The notes: generated from the sequence alone by a model not told the origin. A stretch of DNA of 64,000 bases from Nocardioides donggukensis (GCF_014842875.1 NZ_JACYXZ010000001.1:1054001-1118000), one strand, 5' to 3'. Shown: positions 17,888-27,282, counted from the stretch's first letter. Made by a program: numbers and translations.

Positions 17888-20124
17888 GCGCCGAGGACCG
17901 GGCCCGGCGTGCGGCGGCCGCGGACCGGCTCTGCGCGGCGGCGTACGCCGATCTCGGCGGGCCCGAGGTCGGGGTGGCGCTGGTCGCCGTGGGTGGCTAC
18001 GGCCGGGCCGAGCTGGCCCCGCACTCCGACCTGGACGTGGTGCTGGTGCACGACGACGGCACCGAGCCGGGCGGACTGGCCGAGAAGGTCTGGTACCCGC
18101 TCTGGGACTCCGGCACCGTCCTCGACCACTCGGTGCGGTCGGTCTCGCAGTGCGTCGACGCCGCGGACGCGGACCTGCGGGTCGCGCTCGGTCTGCTCGA
18201 TGCCCGGCACCTGGCCGGTGACCCCAACCTGACTCTGCGCCTGCGGGCCACCCTGCTCGCGCAGTGGCGACGCGACGCCCGCAGACGCCTGCCCGAGCTG
18301 CGTCGGATGGTCCGGCAGCGGCACGAGCTCATGGGGGAGATGGCCCACGTCTCGGTGCCGGACCTGAAGGAGGCGGCCGGTGGCCTGCGGGACGCGACCG
18401 TGCTCAAGGCGCTGGTCGCCACCTGGCTGGTCGATGCGCCGCACGTCGCCCTGGAGCGCTGCCGGCAGTCGCTGCTCGACGTGCGCGACCTCGTGCAGGA
18501 CGCCGCCGGTCGGGCCGGCGACCGAGTCGCCCCCGAGGCGTGGGACGCCCTGGCCGAGGGCCTGGGCGTGGCCGACGCCCTGGCCGCGCAGGTGCACGTG
18601 CGCGAGCTGGGCCGTCGGGTCACCCACATCTCCCACCTGACCTGGCGGCGGGTGGACTCCGTGCTGGCGGGGCCGACCTCGCCGGGCCCCCGACGCCCCG
18701 CGCTCGAGCCGATCGCCCCGGGCCTGGCCGTCGCCTCCGGTGAGGTCGTGCTCGACTCCCGGGCCCGGCCCGCGGAGGACCCGTTGCTGCTGCTGCGGGC
18801 CGCCGCGGAGGCCGCCGAGCGGGACATCGTGCTGTCCCCTCCCACCGCCGCCAGGCTGGCCCGGGAGGGCCGACCGCTCCCCGATCCCTGGCCCCCCGGC
18901 GCCCGGCAGCTGCTGGTGCGCCTGCTCGCCGCGGGCCGGGGACTGCTCCCGGTGTGGGAGACCCTGGAGGAGACCGGCGCCCTCGAGTCGCTGCTGCCGG
19001 AGTGGGAGCGGATCCGCTCGCTGCCGCACGCCTCCCCGGTGCACCGGTTCACCGTGGACCGGCACGTGGTCGAGACCTGCGTGGAGGCCTCGGCGCTGAT
19101 CCGCTCCGTCGCCCGCCCCGACGTGCTCATGGTCGCCGCCCTGCTGCACGACATCGGCAAGGGCGGGCTGGGGGAGCACAGCCAGGCCGGGGCGCCGATC
19201 GCCCGGGCGGTCGCCACCCGCATGGGCTTCGAGCCGGACGCGGCCGACCTGGTGGCCACGCTGGTCCGGTGGCACCTCCTGCTGGCCGAGGTCGCCACGA
19301 CCCGCGACCCGGACGACCGGGCGACCGTCGACCACGTGCTGGGACGGGTGCCCGACGCCGAGGCCCTCTCGCTGCTCAGCGTGCTCACCGAGGCGGACGC
19401 GAGGGCGACCTCGGCCAAGGCCTGGTCCTCCTGGCGCGCGGGGCTGGTGCGGACGCTGGTCGGCCGGTGCCACACGTGGCTGGCCCGGAGCGACGACGGC
19501 ACCGAGCCGGACCCCGGGGAGCCGGACCTGCCGGTGCCGCCCGAGGTGCGCGCCGACCCCGCCCGGGTCGCCGTCACGCTCGAGGGGGAGGAGAGCGGGG
19601 CCCGCGTGCGGCTGGTCTCCGGCGACCGGGTCGGGCTGCTGGCGGACGCGGCCGCGCTGTTCGCGCTCCAGCGGACCTCGGTGCGGGCGGCTCGGGCCTG
19701 GACCCACGACGGGTTCGGGGTCTCGGTGTGGGACGTGGCCGACGACGCCCTGGACGTCGCGGTCCTGCGGCAGCGCATGGCCGCGATCGTCGACCGCAGG
19801 GTCGATGCCAGGGCACGGCTGTCCCGGCCGGCCGCCGGCCGGCTCGAGCCGACCGTCGCGGTCCGACCCGAGGCCTCGCGCACCGCCACCGTCCTGGAGG
19901 TCCGGATGGACGACCGTCCCGGGGTGGTGTACCTGGTGTGCGAGGCGTTGGCCCGGCTCGGGATCTCGGTCCGCTCCGCGCACGTGTCGACGCTCGGCCC
20001 GCAGGCCGTCGACGTGTTCTACGTCCAGGAGACCGGGGCCGGGGCGCTGGCCGACGAGCGGGCCGCGGACGCCGCGCACGCCGTCCGCGAGGCTCTGCTG
20101 GCCACGGTCCTGCTCGAGACCTGA
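17884..20124 (+). CDS. glnD: [Protein-PII] nucleotidyltransferase/hydrolase GlnD
   Basis: GlnD covalently modifies and demodifies PII in response to nitrogen status. The 746-residue protein has the nucleotidyltransferase motif GGYGRAELAPHSDLD near residues 37-52, an HD phosphohydrolase domain with LLHDIGKGGLGEHSQ near residue 420, and two C-terminal ACT domains (RVRLVSGDRVGLLADAAALF and EVRMDDRPGVVYLVCEAL). It is shorter at the N-terminus than many homologues, which raises the question of the short ORF that overlaps its start. Neighbouring amt-glnB encode its substrate. Confidence 0.95.
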   Translation: MSAEDRARRAAAADRLCAAAYADLGGPEVGVALVAVGGYGRAELAPHSDLDVVLVHDDGTEPGGLAEKVWYPLWDSGTVLDHSVRSVSQCVDAADADLRVALGLLDARHLAGDPNLTLRLRATLLAQWRRDARRRLPELRRMVRQRHELMGEMAHVSVPDLKEAAGGLRDATVLKALVATWLVDAPHVALERCRQSLLDVRDLVQDAAGRAGDRVAPEAWDALAEGLGVADALAAQVHVRELGRRVTHISHLTWRRVDSVLAGPTSPGPRRPALEPIAPGLAVASGEVVLDSRARPAEDPLLLLRAAAEAAERDIVLSPPTAARLAREGRPLPDPWPPGARQLLVRLLAAGRGLLPVWETLEETGALESLLPEWERIRSLPHASPVHRFTVDRHVVETCVEASALIRSVARPDVLMVAALLHDIGKGGLGEHSQAGAPIARAVATRMGFEPDAADLVATLVRWHLLLAEVATTRDPDDRATVDHVLGRVPDAEALSLLSVLTEADARATSAKAWSSWRAGLVRTLVGRCHTWLARSDDGTEPDPGEPDLPVPPEVRADPARVAVTLEGEESGARVRLVSGDRVGLLADAAALFALQRTSVRAARAWTHDGFGVSVWDVADDALDVAVLRQRMAAIVDRRVDARARLSRPAAGRLEPTVAVRPEASRTATVLEVRMDDRPGVVYLVCEALARLGISVRSAHVSTLGPQAVDVFYVQETGAGALADERAADAAHAVREALLATVLLET

Positions 20125-20170
20125 CCGGCTCCGCGCCGTACGCCGTTCGTGCCGGGCCGAGCGCCCCCGT

Positions 20171-20176
20171 TAGGCT
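20171..20176 (+). promoter_or_regulatory. -10 element TAGGCT for ffh
   Basis: TAGGCT 52 bases before the ffh GTG start, in the short gap after glnD. The same hexamer occurs upstream of lepB, DUF2469, rpsB and the aldehyde dehydrogenase gene. Confidence 0.45.
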
Positions 20177-20228
20177 GGACCGACCGCCCTGTGACTGCAC
20201 CCGACTGCACCTGACCCGAGGATCCGAC

Positions 20229-21797
20229 GTGTTCGCCACACTCTCCGACCGGCTTGCCGACACCTTCAAGAGCCTGAAGGGCAAGGGCAGGCTGTCCGAT
20301 GCCGACATCGACGCCACCGCGCGCGAGATCCGGATCGCGCTGCTCGAGGCCGACGTCGCGCTCCCGGTCGTCAAGGAGTTCGTCGGGGCCGTCAAGGAGC
20401 GGGCCCGCGGCGAGGAGGTCAGCGGCGCGCTGAACCCCGCGCAGCAGGTCATCAAGATCGTCAACGAGGAGCTCGTGTCGATCCTCGGTGGGGAGACCCG
20501 CCGGCTGCGGTACGCCAAGTCCGGGCCCACCGTGATCCTCCTGGCGGGCCTGCAGGGCGCCGGCAAGACGACCCTGGCCGCGAAGCTCGCGCTGTGGCTC
20601 AAGGACCAGGACAAGTCGCCGATGCTGGTGGCCTGCGACCTGCAGCGACCGAACGCGGTCAACCAGCTCCAGGTCAACGGCGAGCGGGTCGGGGTCCCGG
20701 TGTTCGCCCCGGAGCCCGGCAACGGCGTCGGCGACCCGGTCGGCGTGGCCCGTGCCTCCATCGAGGAGGCGAGGCGGAGGCTCCACGACGTGGTCATCGT
20801 GGACACCGCGGGTCGGCTCGGCGTCGACGCGGAGCTGATGCGGCAGGCCTCCGACATCCGCGACGCCGTGCAGCCCGACGAGGTGCTCTTCGTCGTCGAC
20901 GCGATGATCGGCCAGGACGCGGTCAGCACGGCGCTGGCCTTCCAGGAGGGCGTCGGCTACGACGGCGTCGTCCTCACCAAGCTCGACGGCGACGCGCGCG
21001 GTGGTGCCGCGCTGTCGGTCGCCTCGGTCACGGGCAAGCCGGTGATGTTCGCCTCAGCCGGCGAGAAGATGACCGACTTCGACCTGTTCCACCCCGACCG
21101 GATGGCCTCCCGGATCCTCGACATGGGCGACATGCTCACGCTGATCGAGCAGGCCGAGAAGTCCTTCGACCAGGACCAGGCGCTCAAGGCCGCCGAGAAG
21201 CTGGCCGGCACCGGGGACTTCACCCTCGACGACTTCCTCGGGCAGATGCAGCAGATCCGCAAGCTCGGCTCCCTGTCGAAGATCATGGGGATGCTGCCGG
21301 GGATGGGTCAGTTCCGCGACCAGCTCGACAACTTCGACGAGCGGGAGATCGACCGGATCCAGGCGATCATCCAGTCGATGACGCCCGGCGAGCGGGACAA
21401 CCCGAAGCTCATCGACGGCTCCCGGCGGCTGCGGATCTCCCGGGGCTCGGGCACCCAGGTCTCCGACGTGAACACTCTCGTCGACCGGTTCTTCGAGGCG
21501 AAGAAGATGATGCAGCAGATGGCCAAGGGCGGCGGGATGCCGGGGATGCCCGGGATGCCGGGGATGCCCGGGGCCGGCGCCGGTGGCGGCAAGCGGAAGC
21601 CGGGAAAGTCCCAGAAGGCGAAGAGCAAGCGGGTCTCGGGCAACCCGGCGAAGGCCGCCCAGCAGCGGAAGGCCGCGCAGGAGGCCAAGGCCTCCGGCGG
21701 CTCGGGCAACCCCTTCGGCGCGACCGAAGAGGTCGACTACGAGCAGGCGGCCGCCAACCTCGAGCTGCCGCAGGACTTCTCGAAGTTCCTGAAGTGA
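20229..21797 (+). CDS. ffh: Signal recognition particle protein Ffh
   Basis: Ffh binds signal sequences and 4.5S/SRP RNA and docks with FtsY. 522 residues from GTG 20229 (GAGGA at 20218-20222). N domain at 1-90; GTPase G1 GLQGAGKT at 107-114, DTAGRL, TKLDGDARGG; then the methionine-rich M domain with GMLPGMGQFRDQ and SRRLRISRGSGT, the RNA-binding helix region. The C-terminus is extended by a GMP-repeat stretch and a basic Lys/Ala-rich tail ending NLELPQDFSKFLK. Confidence 0.98.
   Translation: MFATLSDRLADTFKSLKGKGRLSDADIDATAREIRIALLEADVALPVVKEFVGAVKERARGEEVSGALNPAQQVIKIVNEELVSILGGETRRLRYAKSGPTVILLAGLQGAGKTTLAAKLALWLKDQDKSPMLVACDLQRPNAVNQLQVNGERVGVPVFAPEPGNGVGDPVGVARASIEEARRRLHDVVIVDTAGRLGVDAELMRQASDIRDAVQPDEVLFVVDAMIGQDAVSTALAFQEGVGYDGVVLTKLDGDARGGAALSVASVTGKPVMFASAGEKMTDFDLFHPDRMASRILDMGDMLTLIEQAEKSFDQDQALKAAEKLAGTGDFTLDDFLGQMQQIRKLGSLSKIMGMLPGMGQFRDQLDNFDEREIDRIQAIIQSMTPGERDNPKLIDGSRRLRISRGSGTQVSDVNTLVDRFFEAKKMMQQMAKGGGMPGMPGMPGMPGAGAGGGKRKPGKSQKAKSKRVSGNPAKAAQQRKAAQEAKASGGSGNPFGATEEVDYEQAAANLELPQDFSKFLK
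21534..21569 (+). repeat. Four tandem 9-base units in ffh (Gly-Met-Pro repeat)
   Basis: Units alternate GGGATGCCG and GGGATGCCC, giving period 18, and encode four Gly-Met-Pro triplets in the M-domain tail. In-frame copy-number change would be tolerated. Confidence 0.85.
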
Positions 21798-22177
21798 GCC
21801 GAGCCCCCGCCAGCGTGCTGGTGGTGGACGCGGCCAACGTCGTGGGCAGCCGCCCGGACGGCTGGTGGCGGGACCGGGCCGGGGCCGCCCGTCGGCTGCA
21901 CGAGCGGCTGCTCGTGGCCGACCTCCCGCACGACCGGGTCGTGCTGGTCCTCGAGGGTGCCGCCAAGGGCGGCGTCCCGGCCGGCACCGACACCCACGTC
22001 CGCACGGTGCACGCGCCCCGCGACGGGGACGCGACCATCCAGGCCGAGGCGCGGGCCGCGGTCGAGGCCGGCGCTACGGTCACCGTGATCACCGCCGACC
22101 GGGTGCTGCGCGGCCGGGTGGAGCAGCTCGGCGCACGGGCGATGAGTCCCGGCTGGCTCCTCGACCTGATGGGCTGA
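21794..22177 (+). CDS. Small NYN/PIN-like domain protein
   Basis: A 127-residue protein in 4-base overlap with ffh (GTG 21794). The start VLVVDAANVVGSRPDGWWRD has the acidic D-x-x-N pattern of PIN/NYN nucleases; GDATIQAEARAAVEAG and TVITADRVLRGRVEQLGA resemble later parts of the YacP/NYN fold. Some homologues are named NTP pyrophosphohydrolases in databases, as far as I recall. I regard an RNA-directed nuclease fold as plausible but unproven. Confidence 0.7.
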   Translation: MSRAPASVLVVDAANVVGSRPDGWWRDRAGAARRLHERLLVADLPHDRVVLVLEGAAKGGVPAGTDTHVRTVHAPRDGDATIQAEARAAVEAGATVTVITADRVLRGRVEQLGARAMSPGWLLDLMG

Positions 22178-22185
22178 CCCCGGGG

Positions 22186-22191
22186 TAGCGT
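22186..22191 (+). promoter_or_regulatory. -10 element TAGCGT, leaderless methyltransferase transcript
   Basis: TAGCGT seven bases before ATG 22199; same hexamer and spacing as at 9016 and 23018. Confidence 0.55.
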
Positions 22192-22198
22192 CGGCCGC

Positions 22199-23002
22199 AT
22201 GAGCGACGACCCCGATCCGCCCGAGGGTCCGACCGAGGGCTCGCGCTGGCTCGCGGCACAGTGGCCGTTCCTGCGCGCGCACCTGCCGCCGGCCCCTGCC
22301 CGGGTCCTCGAGATCGGCTGCGGGCCGCTGGGTGGGTTCGTGCCGTTCCTGCTCGCCGCCGGCCACGACGCCGTCGGCGTGGATCCGCACGGCCCCGAGG
22401 GGGCGGCGTACCGACAGGTCGAGTTCGAGGACCACCACCCCCCGGAGCCCGTGGACGTGGTCGTGGCCTGCACCTCGCTGCACCACGTGGCCGACCTCGA
22501 CCGGGTCATCGGACGGGTCGCCGACACCCTGGTGCCCGGCGGCGTGGTCGTCGTCATCGAGTGGGCCCGGGAGCGGTTCGACGAACCGACCGCCCGCTGG
22601 GGCTTCGACCGGCTGCCCGAGCCGGAGGCGGGTCACCAGCACGGGCAGCACGAGCACGGGCAGCACGAGCACGAGCACGAGCAGGGTGAGGGGCACCAGC
22701 ACGGGCACGGCGACCAGGACCCCTGTGCCTGGCTGCGGCACCACCAGGAGGCCTGGCTGGCCTCCGGTCGGCCGTGGGAGAGCTACCTGGCCGAGTGGGC
22801 CCGGGAGGAGGGGCTGCACGCCGGGGAGGACATCGTGGCGGCCCTCGACCGGCACCTCGAGCGGACCGGCCTCGACCGCACGCCGTACCTGTTCGCCGAC
22901 CTGGCCGGGATCACCGAGGCCGAGGAGCGGCAGGCGATCGACGCCGGACTGGTCCGGGCCACCGGCATCCGCTACGTCGGTCGGTCGCGGGCCGCGCCCT
23001 GA
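22199..23002 (+). CDS. SAM-dependent methyltransferase with His-rich insertion
   Basis: A 267-residue class I methyltransferase. SAM motif I is VLEIGCGPLGGFVPF, the acidic motif II GVDPHG, and VVVACTSLHHVADLDRVI is the motif IV region. Residues 146-172 are an insertion containing ten histidines in 25 positions alternating with Gly, Gln and Glu, looking like a metal-binding or storage segment. The part after it (CAWLRHHQEAWLASGRPWES) looks like a normal substrate domain. Substrate unknown. Probably transcribed alone from the adjacent -10 box. Confidence 0.85.
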   Translation: MSDDPDPPEGPTEGSRWLAAQWPFLRAHLPPAPARVLEIGCGPLGGFVPFLLAAGHDAVGVDPHGPEGAAYRQVEFEDHHPPEPVDVVVACTSLHHVADLDRVIGRVADTLVPGGVVVVIEWARERFDEPTARWGFDRLPEPEAGHQHGQHEHGQHEHEHEQGEGHQHGHGDQDPCAWLRHHQEAWLASGRPWESYLAEWAREEGLHAGEDIVAALDRHLERTGLDRTPYLFADLAGITEAEERQAIDAGLVRATGIRYVGRSRAAP

Positions 23003-23017
23003 GGCGCGGGCCCGCGA

Positions 23018-23023
23018 TAGCGT
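23018..23023 (+). promoter_or_regulatory. -10 element TAGCGT, leaderless amidohydrolase transcript
   Basis: TAGCGT seven bases before ATG 23031. Confidence 0.55.
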
Positions 23024-23030
23024 CGTCGCC

Positions 23031-24104
23031 ATGACTGCTCTCAGGTTCTCCGGACCGGTCCTGCCCGACGGCGAGCCCCGCGACCTCTTCGTGGTCGACG
23101 GGCGCATCACCCACGACGGCCCCGCCTCGGCCGAGTCCGGCGGCGAGGGCTGGATCGTGCCCGGCCTGGTCGACGCGCACTGCCACGTCGGGCTCGACGA
23201 GTCCGGCGCCGTCGACGAGGCCACCACCGAGGAGCAGGCGGTGACCGACCGCGACGCCGGTGCGCTGCTCCTGCGCGACTGCGGCTCGGCCGCCGATACC
23301 GCCTGGGTGCACGACCGCGAGGACCTGCCCCGGCTGATCCGCGCCGGCCGGCACATCGCCCGCACCAAGCGCTACATCCGCAACTACGCCCACGAGGTCG
23401 AGCCCGACGAGCTGCCCGACCACGTCGTCCGGGAGGCCCGGCGCGGCGACGGCTGGGTCAAGCTGGTGGGCGACTGGATCTCCCGGGACGAGGGCGACCT
23501 CGCGCCGTCGTTCCCCCCGGAGGCGTTCGCGGCCGGGATCGCCGCCGCCCACGAGCACGGAGCGCGGGTGACCGCGCACTGCTTCGGCGAGACCGTCCTG
23601 CCGATGCTCATCGAGGCCGGGATCGACTGCATCGAGCACGGCACCGGGCTCTCCACCGACCTGGTCGACGTCATGGCCGAGCGCCGGATCGCCCTGGTGC
23701 CGACGGTCATGCAGCTGAACAACTTCCCGGCGTACGCCGACGCCGGCGAGGCGCGGTTCCCGGCGTACGCCGAGCACATGCGGTCGCTGCACGCCTCCCG
23801 GCGCGAGGTGATCATGTCCGCCTACGAGGCCGGGGTGCCGCTCTACGCCGGCACCGACGCGGGGGGAGTCCTGCCGCACGGCGGCATCGCCGGGGAGGTG
23901 CTGGAGCTGGCCGCCTACGGCATGCCGGCCGACTACGCGCTGGGCGCGGCCTCGTGGCGGGCGCGGGAGTGGCTCGGCTGGAACGCCGGCCTCGACGAGG
24001 GGGCGCCGGCCGACTTCGTCGTCTACGACCGGAACCCGCTCGAGGACCTCACGGTGCTGCGGACGCCGGCCCGGGTCGTCCTGCGCGGCCGGGTGGTGGC
24101 CTGA
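23031..24104 (+). CDS. Amidohydrolase family protein (imidazolonepropionase/prolidase-like)
   Basis: A 357-residue TIM-barrel metal hydrolase. Metal ligands visible: HCH in VDAHCHVG, a lysine in VKLVGDW, His in TAHCFG, His in CIEHGTG and Asp in AGTDAGG. The flanking beta-sandwich is formed by the N-terminal (FVVDGRITHDG) and C-terminal (ADFVVYDRNPLEDL) segments. Substrate cannot be assigned. Monocistronic by spacing, with a candidate terminator downstream. Confidence 0.88.
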   Translation: MTALRFSGPVLPDGEPRDLFVVDGRITHDGPASAESGGEGWIVPGLVDAHCHVGLDESGAVDEATTEEQAVTDRDAGALLLRDCGSAADTAWVHDREDLPRLIRAGRHIARTKRYIRNYAHEVEPDELPDHVVREARRGDGWVKLVGDWISRDEGDLAPSFPPEAFAAGIAAAHEHGARVTAHCFGETVLPMLIEAGIDCIEHGTGLSTDLVDVMAERRIALVPTVMQLNNFPAYADAGEARFPAYAEHMRSLHASRREVIMSAYEAGVPLYAGTDAGGVLPHGGIAGEVLELAAYGMPADYALGAASWRAREWLGWNAGLDEGAPADFVVYDRNPLEDLTVLRTPARVVLRGRVVA

Positions 24105-24143
24105 GCCTGATGACCTGAGCCGGGTGGCCCGAGCCGGGGCCCG

Positions 24144-24161
24144 TCGGGCGGGCCCGCCCGA
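24144..24161 (+). terminator. GC-rich palindrome after the amidohydrolase gene
   Basis: TCGGGCGGGCCCGCCCGA is a perfect 18-base palindrome followed by TTT, 40 bases after the stop. It can form a hairpin with a small loop; it also lies just upstream of the rpsP promoter. Confidence 0.4.
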
Positions 24162-24186
24162 TTTCTGCGGCGGCCGGGGCGTCTGG

Positions 24187-24192
24187 CACAAT
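24187..24192 (+). promoter_or_regulatory. -10 element CACAAT for rpsP
   Basis: CACAAT with a weak TTCTGC (24163-24168) 18 bases upstream, leaving a leader of about 125 bases before rpsP. Confidence 0.4.
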
Positions 24193-24322
24193 CGGACGCT
24201 GAGTCCTGCGCGCGCGGACCCTCTCATCCGGGTGCCGCAGGTTCCGCCGAGGTCGTCGACCTGGTCCCCACCCGGTCCCGGCGTCCTCACCCACACACAA
24301 CTTCCGAGGAGACACCCCAGAC

Positions 24323-24868
24323 GTGTCCGTCAAGATCCGTTTGAAGCGCATGGGCAAGATCCGCGTGCCGCAGTACCGCATCGTCGTCGTCGACTCGCGC
24401 AAGAAGCGCGACGGCAAGGTGATCGAGGAGATCGGCAAGTACCACCCCAAGGAGGAGCCGTCGTTCATCGACGTCACCTCCGAGCGGGCGCAGTACTGGC
24501 TCGGCGTGGGCGCCCAGCCCTCCGAGGCCGTCGCCGCGCTGCTCAAGGTGACCGGCGACTGGCAGAAGTTCAAGGGCCTGCCGGGCGCCGAGGGCACCCT
24601 GCGCACCGCCGAGCCGAAGCGGGACAAGCTCGAGATCTTCAACGAGGCGCTCAAGGAGGCCGGCAGCCAGGCCAAGGGCGACGCGGTCACCAAGAAGGCC
24701 GACAAGAAGAAGTCCGACGACAAGGCCGAGGCCCCCGCCGAGAGCAAGGCTGGCGACAAGGCCGAGGACAAGAGCGGGGCCCCCGCCGAGGTGCCCGCGT
24801 CCGAGACCCCCGAGGGCGCCACCGTCGAGGCCGAGGCCGCCGAGACCACCGAGACCAGCGAGGCCTGA
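24323..24868 (+). CDS. rpsP: 30S ribosomal protein S16 with long acidic/basic tail
   Basis: The first 90 or so residues are canonical S16 ([20 protein letters not shown], then [12 protein letters not shown]). Total length is 181 residues, about twice the bacterial minimum; the extra C-terminus is Lys/Ala/Glu-rich low-complexity sequence ([17 protein letters not shown]) ending in a Thr/Glu run. Such tails are frequent on actinobacterial S16. Start GTG 24323 with GAGGAGA (24306-24312). First gene of the rpsP-khpA-rimM-trmD-rplS group. Confidence 0.97.
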   Translation: MSVKIRLKRMGKIRVPQYRIVVVDSRKKRDGKVIEEIGKYHPKEEPSFIDVTSERAQYWLGVGAQPSEAVAALLKVTGDWQKFKGLPGAEGTLRTAEPKRDKLEIFNEALKEAGSQAKGDAVTKKADKKKSDDKAEAPAESKAGDKAEDKSGAPAEVPASETPEGATVEAEAAETTETSEA

Positions 24869-24872
24869 GCCG

Positions 24873-25115
24873 ATGCTGGCGGATGCGCTCGAGCACCTGG
24901 TCCGGGGCGTGGTCGACAACCCCGACGACGTCACCGTCCGCGACAAGCAGCTGCGTCGCGGCTCGCTCCTCGAGGTGCGGGTGCACCCCGACGACCTCGG
25001 CAAGGTGATCGGCCGGGGCGGCCGCACCGCGTCGGCGTTCCGCACCGTCATCTCGGCCCTCGCCGGCCGCGGTGGTGCGCGGATCGACTTCGTCGACGTC
25101 GACCGGCAGCGCTGA
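24873..25115 (+). CDS. khpA: KH-domain RNA-binding protein KhpA
   Basis: An 80-residue single KH domain with the GxxG loop in KVIGRGGRTASAFRTVI. KhpA-type proteins bind RNA and, in Gram-positive bacteria, act with KhpB/Jag in cell-envelope control. Located four bases after rpsP, its usual place. ATG 24873. A strong terminator-like hairpin follows. Confidence 0.95.
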   Translation: MLADALEHLVRGVVDNPDDVTVRDKQLRRGSLLEVRVHPDDLGKVIGRGGRTASAFRTVISALAGRGGARIDFVDVDRQR

Positions 25116-25134
25116 CCGGCACCAGCACACGTGT

Positions 25135-25170
25135 GAACGGGTGCCGTCCCCGCCGGGGCGGCACCCGTTC
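25135..25170 (+). terminator. Strong hairpin between khpA and rimM
   Basis: GAACGGGTGCCG (25135-25146) pairs perfectly with CGGCACCCGTTC (25159-25170). CCCC and GGGG inside can extend the stem after a one-base bulge. No T tract. It splits rpsP-khpA from rimM-trmD, giving termination or attenuation. Confidence 0.75.
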
Positions 25171-25220
25171 TGCCGTCCCGGGCCACCCCGGGCACCACCA
25201 CGGAGGAGGCGGGCGAGGAC

Positions 25221-25793
25221 ATGGTCCCCGACGATGACCGACTCGCGGGCGACATCGAGGTCGTGGTCGGCCGGCTCGGCAAGCCGCACGGGCTGCGCGG
25301 CGAGCTGACCGTCGACGTCCGGACCGACGAGCCGGAGCGCCGCTTCGCCGACGGGACGACGCTGCGCGCGCAGCCGCCGACCGGCGCGGCCAGCCGGCTC
25401 ACCAGCCTGACGGTGGCGGCCACCCGCTGGCACCAGGGGACGCTCCTGGCCAGGTTCGCCGAGATCCCCGACCGGACCGCCGCCGAGGCCGCCCGCGGGA
25501 TCGTGCTGAGCCTGCGGGTGCCCGCCGACGCCGTGCCGGAGGACCCCGACGAGTTCTACGACCACCAGCTCATCGGCCTCGAGGCCGTCGATCCCGACGG
25601 GGCCGCCCTCGGGGTCGTGCGCCGCGTCGTCCACGGCGGAGCCCAGGACCTGCTCGAGATCCGCACCCCCGACGGCCGGGACGCGCTGGTGCCGTTCGTG
25701 ACCGCCCTGGTGCCGGAGGTCGACCTGGCCGGCGGGCGGGTGGTCGTGGCCGACCGTCCGGGCCTGGTCACGCCGTTCGAGGACGAGTCGTGA
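25221..25793 (+). CDS. rimM: 16S rRNA processing protein RimM
   Basis: RimM assists maturation of the 30S head. The 190-residue protein starts, after a short tail, [20 protein letters not shown], the RimM N-terminal signature; [12 protein letters not shown] begins the PRC-barrel C-terminal domain and [15 protein letters not shown] is its end. GGAGGAGG lies upstream of ATG 25221. trmD starts ten bases after its stop. Confidence 0.95.
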   Translation: MVPDDDRLAGDIEVVVGRLGKPHGLRGELTVDVRTDEPERRFADGTTLRAQPPTGAASRLTSLTVAATRWHQGTLLARFAEIPDRTAAEAARGIVLSLRVPADAVPEDPDEFYDHQLIGLEAVDPDGAALGVVRRVVHGGAQDLLEIRTPDGRDALVPFVTALVPEVDLAGGRVVVADRPGLVTPFEDES

Positions 25794-25803
25794 GGGGGTC
25801 GGC

Positions 25804-27006
25804 ATGAGGATCGACGTGGTCTCGATCTTCCCGGACTACCTGGCGCCCCTGGAGCTGTCGCTGCCCGGCAAGGCGCGCGGCGGCGGTCTGCTCGACCTGC
25901 GGGTGCACGACCTGCGGCAGTGGACCCACGACCGGCACCACACGACCGACGACACGCCGTACGGCGGCGGGGCCGGCATGGTGATGCGGCCCGAGCCGTG
26001 GGGGGAGGCGCTGGACGCGCTGGCCACCGACACGCGCCCCACCGTCGTGGTGCCGACGCCAAGCGGCGCCCGGTTCATTCAGGCGATGGCTGCCGAGCTG
26101 GCCGAGCGGGAGCACCTGGTGTTCGCGTGCGGGCGCTACGAGGGCATCGACCAGCGGGTCCTCGACCACCTCGCCGAGACGGAGCGGGTCGCGGAGGTCC
26201 GGGAGGTCTCGCTCGGCGACTACGTGCTCAACGGCGGCGAGGTGGCCGCGCTGGCGATCATCGAGGCCGTGGTCCGGCTGCTGCCCGGCTTCATGGGCAA
26301 CCCCGAGTCCCTGGCCGAGGAGTCGCACGCCGACGGGCTGCTGGAGTACCCCGTCTACACCCGGCCGGCCAGCTGGCGGGGCCGCGACGTGCCGGCGGTG
26401 CTGCTCTCCGGCGACCACGCGGCGATCGCGGCGTGGCGGCACGAGCAGGCCCTGCAGCGCACCGCGGAGCGCCGTCCCGACCTGGCGCACCCGAGCCGGC
26501 TGGCGTCGGGCCCCTCGGTGGGCGGGGCGGACGGCGCCCTCGGGCAGCTGGGGGAGCTGGAGCTCCGGACGGCCCGGCCCGCGGACCTCGGCGAGATCCA
26601 GACCCTGCAGTGGGCCTGCGTCGACCCCGACCTGAGGGAGCCCCTCGACGTGCTCGGCGAGGCGCTGCTCGGCCGCACCGGGGGGGCCACCGGGTTCGTG
26701 CTCCGGGCGGCCGGGCGGCTGGTCGGGACGATCCGGTGCGAGCTGCTCCAGGACGGCACCGTGTGGCACCTCAGCATGCTCATGGTCGCCCCCGACCTGC
26801 GCGGCCGCGGGCTGGGTCGCCTGCTCCTGGAGCACGCCGAGGCGGCGGCACCGCCGTCGGTGACGACGTACCGCCTGTTCGTGGCCGGGGGCAACGAGTC
26901 CGGCACCCGCCTCTACCGCCGAGCCGGCTACCGGTCCCGGACCCCCGGCGGCACCGGATCCCCGCCCCTGATCCTCACCCTCACCAAACCCCGCCGCTCC
27001 GGATAG
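25804..27006 (+). CDS. trmD: TrmD tRNA m1G37 methyltransferase fused to a GNAT acetyltransferase
   Basis: Residues 1 to about 235 are a complete Trm[31 protein letters not shown] (SAM-binding knot), [13 protein letters not shown] and [16 protein letters not shown]. TrmD methylates G37 of tRNA and prevents +1 frameshifting. After a linker, residues about 252-397 are a GNAT acetyltransferase with the acetyl-CoA loop RGRGLG (333-338) in [20 protein letters not shown] and a final [11 protein letters not shown]. The 400-residue ORF is uninterrupted, so this is a real fusion unless an undetected sequencing error joins two genes. The acetyltransferase substrate is unknown. Confidence 0.93.
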   Translation: MRIDVVSIFPDYLAPLELSLPGKARGGGLLDLRVHDLRQWTHDRHHTTDDTPYGGGAGMVMRPEPWGEALDALATDTRPTVVVPTPSGARFIQAMAAELAEREHLVFACGRYEGIDQRVLDHLAETERVAEVREVSLGDYVLNGGEVAALAIIEAVVRLLPGFMGNPESLAEESHADGLLEYPVYTRPASWRGRDVPAVLLSGDHAAIAAWRHEQALQRTAERRPDLAHPSRLASGPSVGGADGALGQLGELELRTARPADLGEIQTLQWACVDPDLREPLDVLGEALLGRTGGATGFVLRAAGRLVGTIRCELLQDGTVWHLSMLMVAPDLRGRGLGRLLLEHAEAAAPPSVTTYRLFVAGGNESGTRLYRRAGYRSRTPGGTGSPPLILTLTKPRRSG

Positions 27007-27096
27007 TCCCGGACGTGCGACACCCTTCCCGAGCCGGATCAGGGGGTCGGACGTCCGGGACCACCGACGGATTTCCGGGGTGGGGGAGTGGTGTGG

Positions 27097-27102
27097 CAAA
27101 CT
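27097..27102 (+). promoter_or_regulatory. -10 element CAAACT for rplS
   Basis: CAAACT with TTCCGG (27073-27078) 18 bases upstream. It leaves a leader of about 175 bases before rplS. The AAACTCGG context matches the yceD promoter. Confidence 0.4.
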
Positions 27103-27282
27103 CGGCTCTCGGCCCAGTCGGCCGAAGGACCGCCCGGGGCTCCGCGAGGAGGACGGCCGGGGGGTCTGCATCCCGCTCCTGCCACAGGGGGACCGGATGC
27201 CGCCGGCCACCCGACCGGGCCGACCGAGAGACCGTCGAACGATTTCCGCGGATGACCTGTGGCAGACCGCGAGGAGTGCGCC

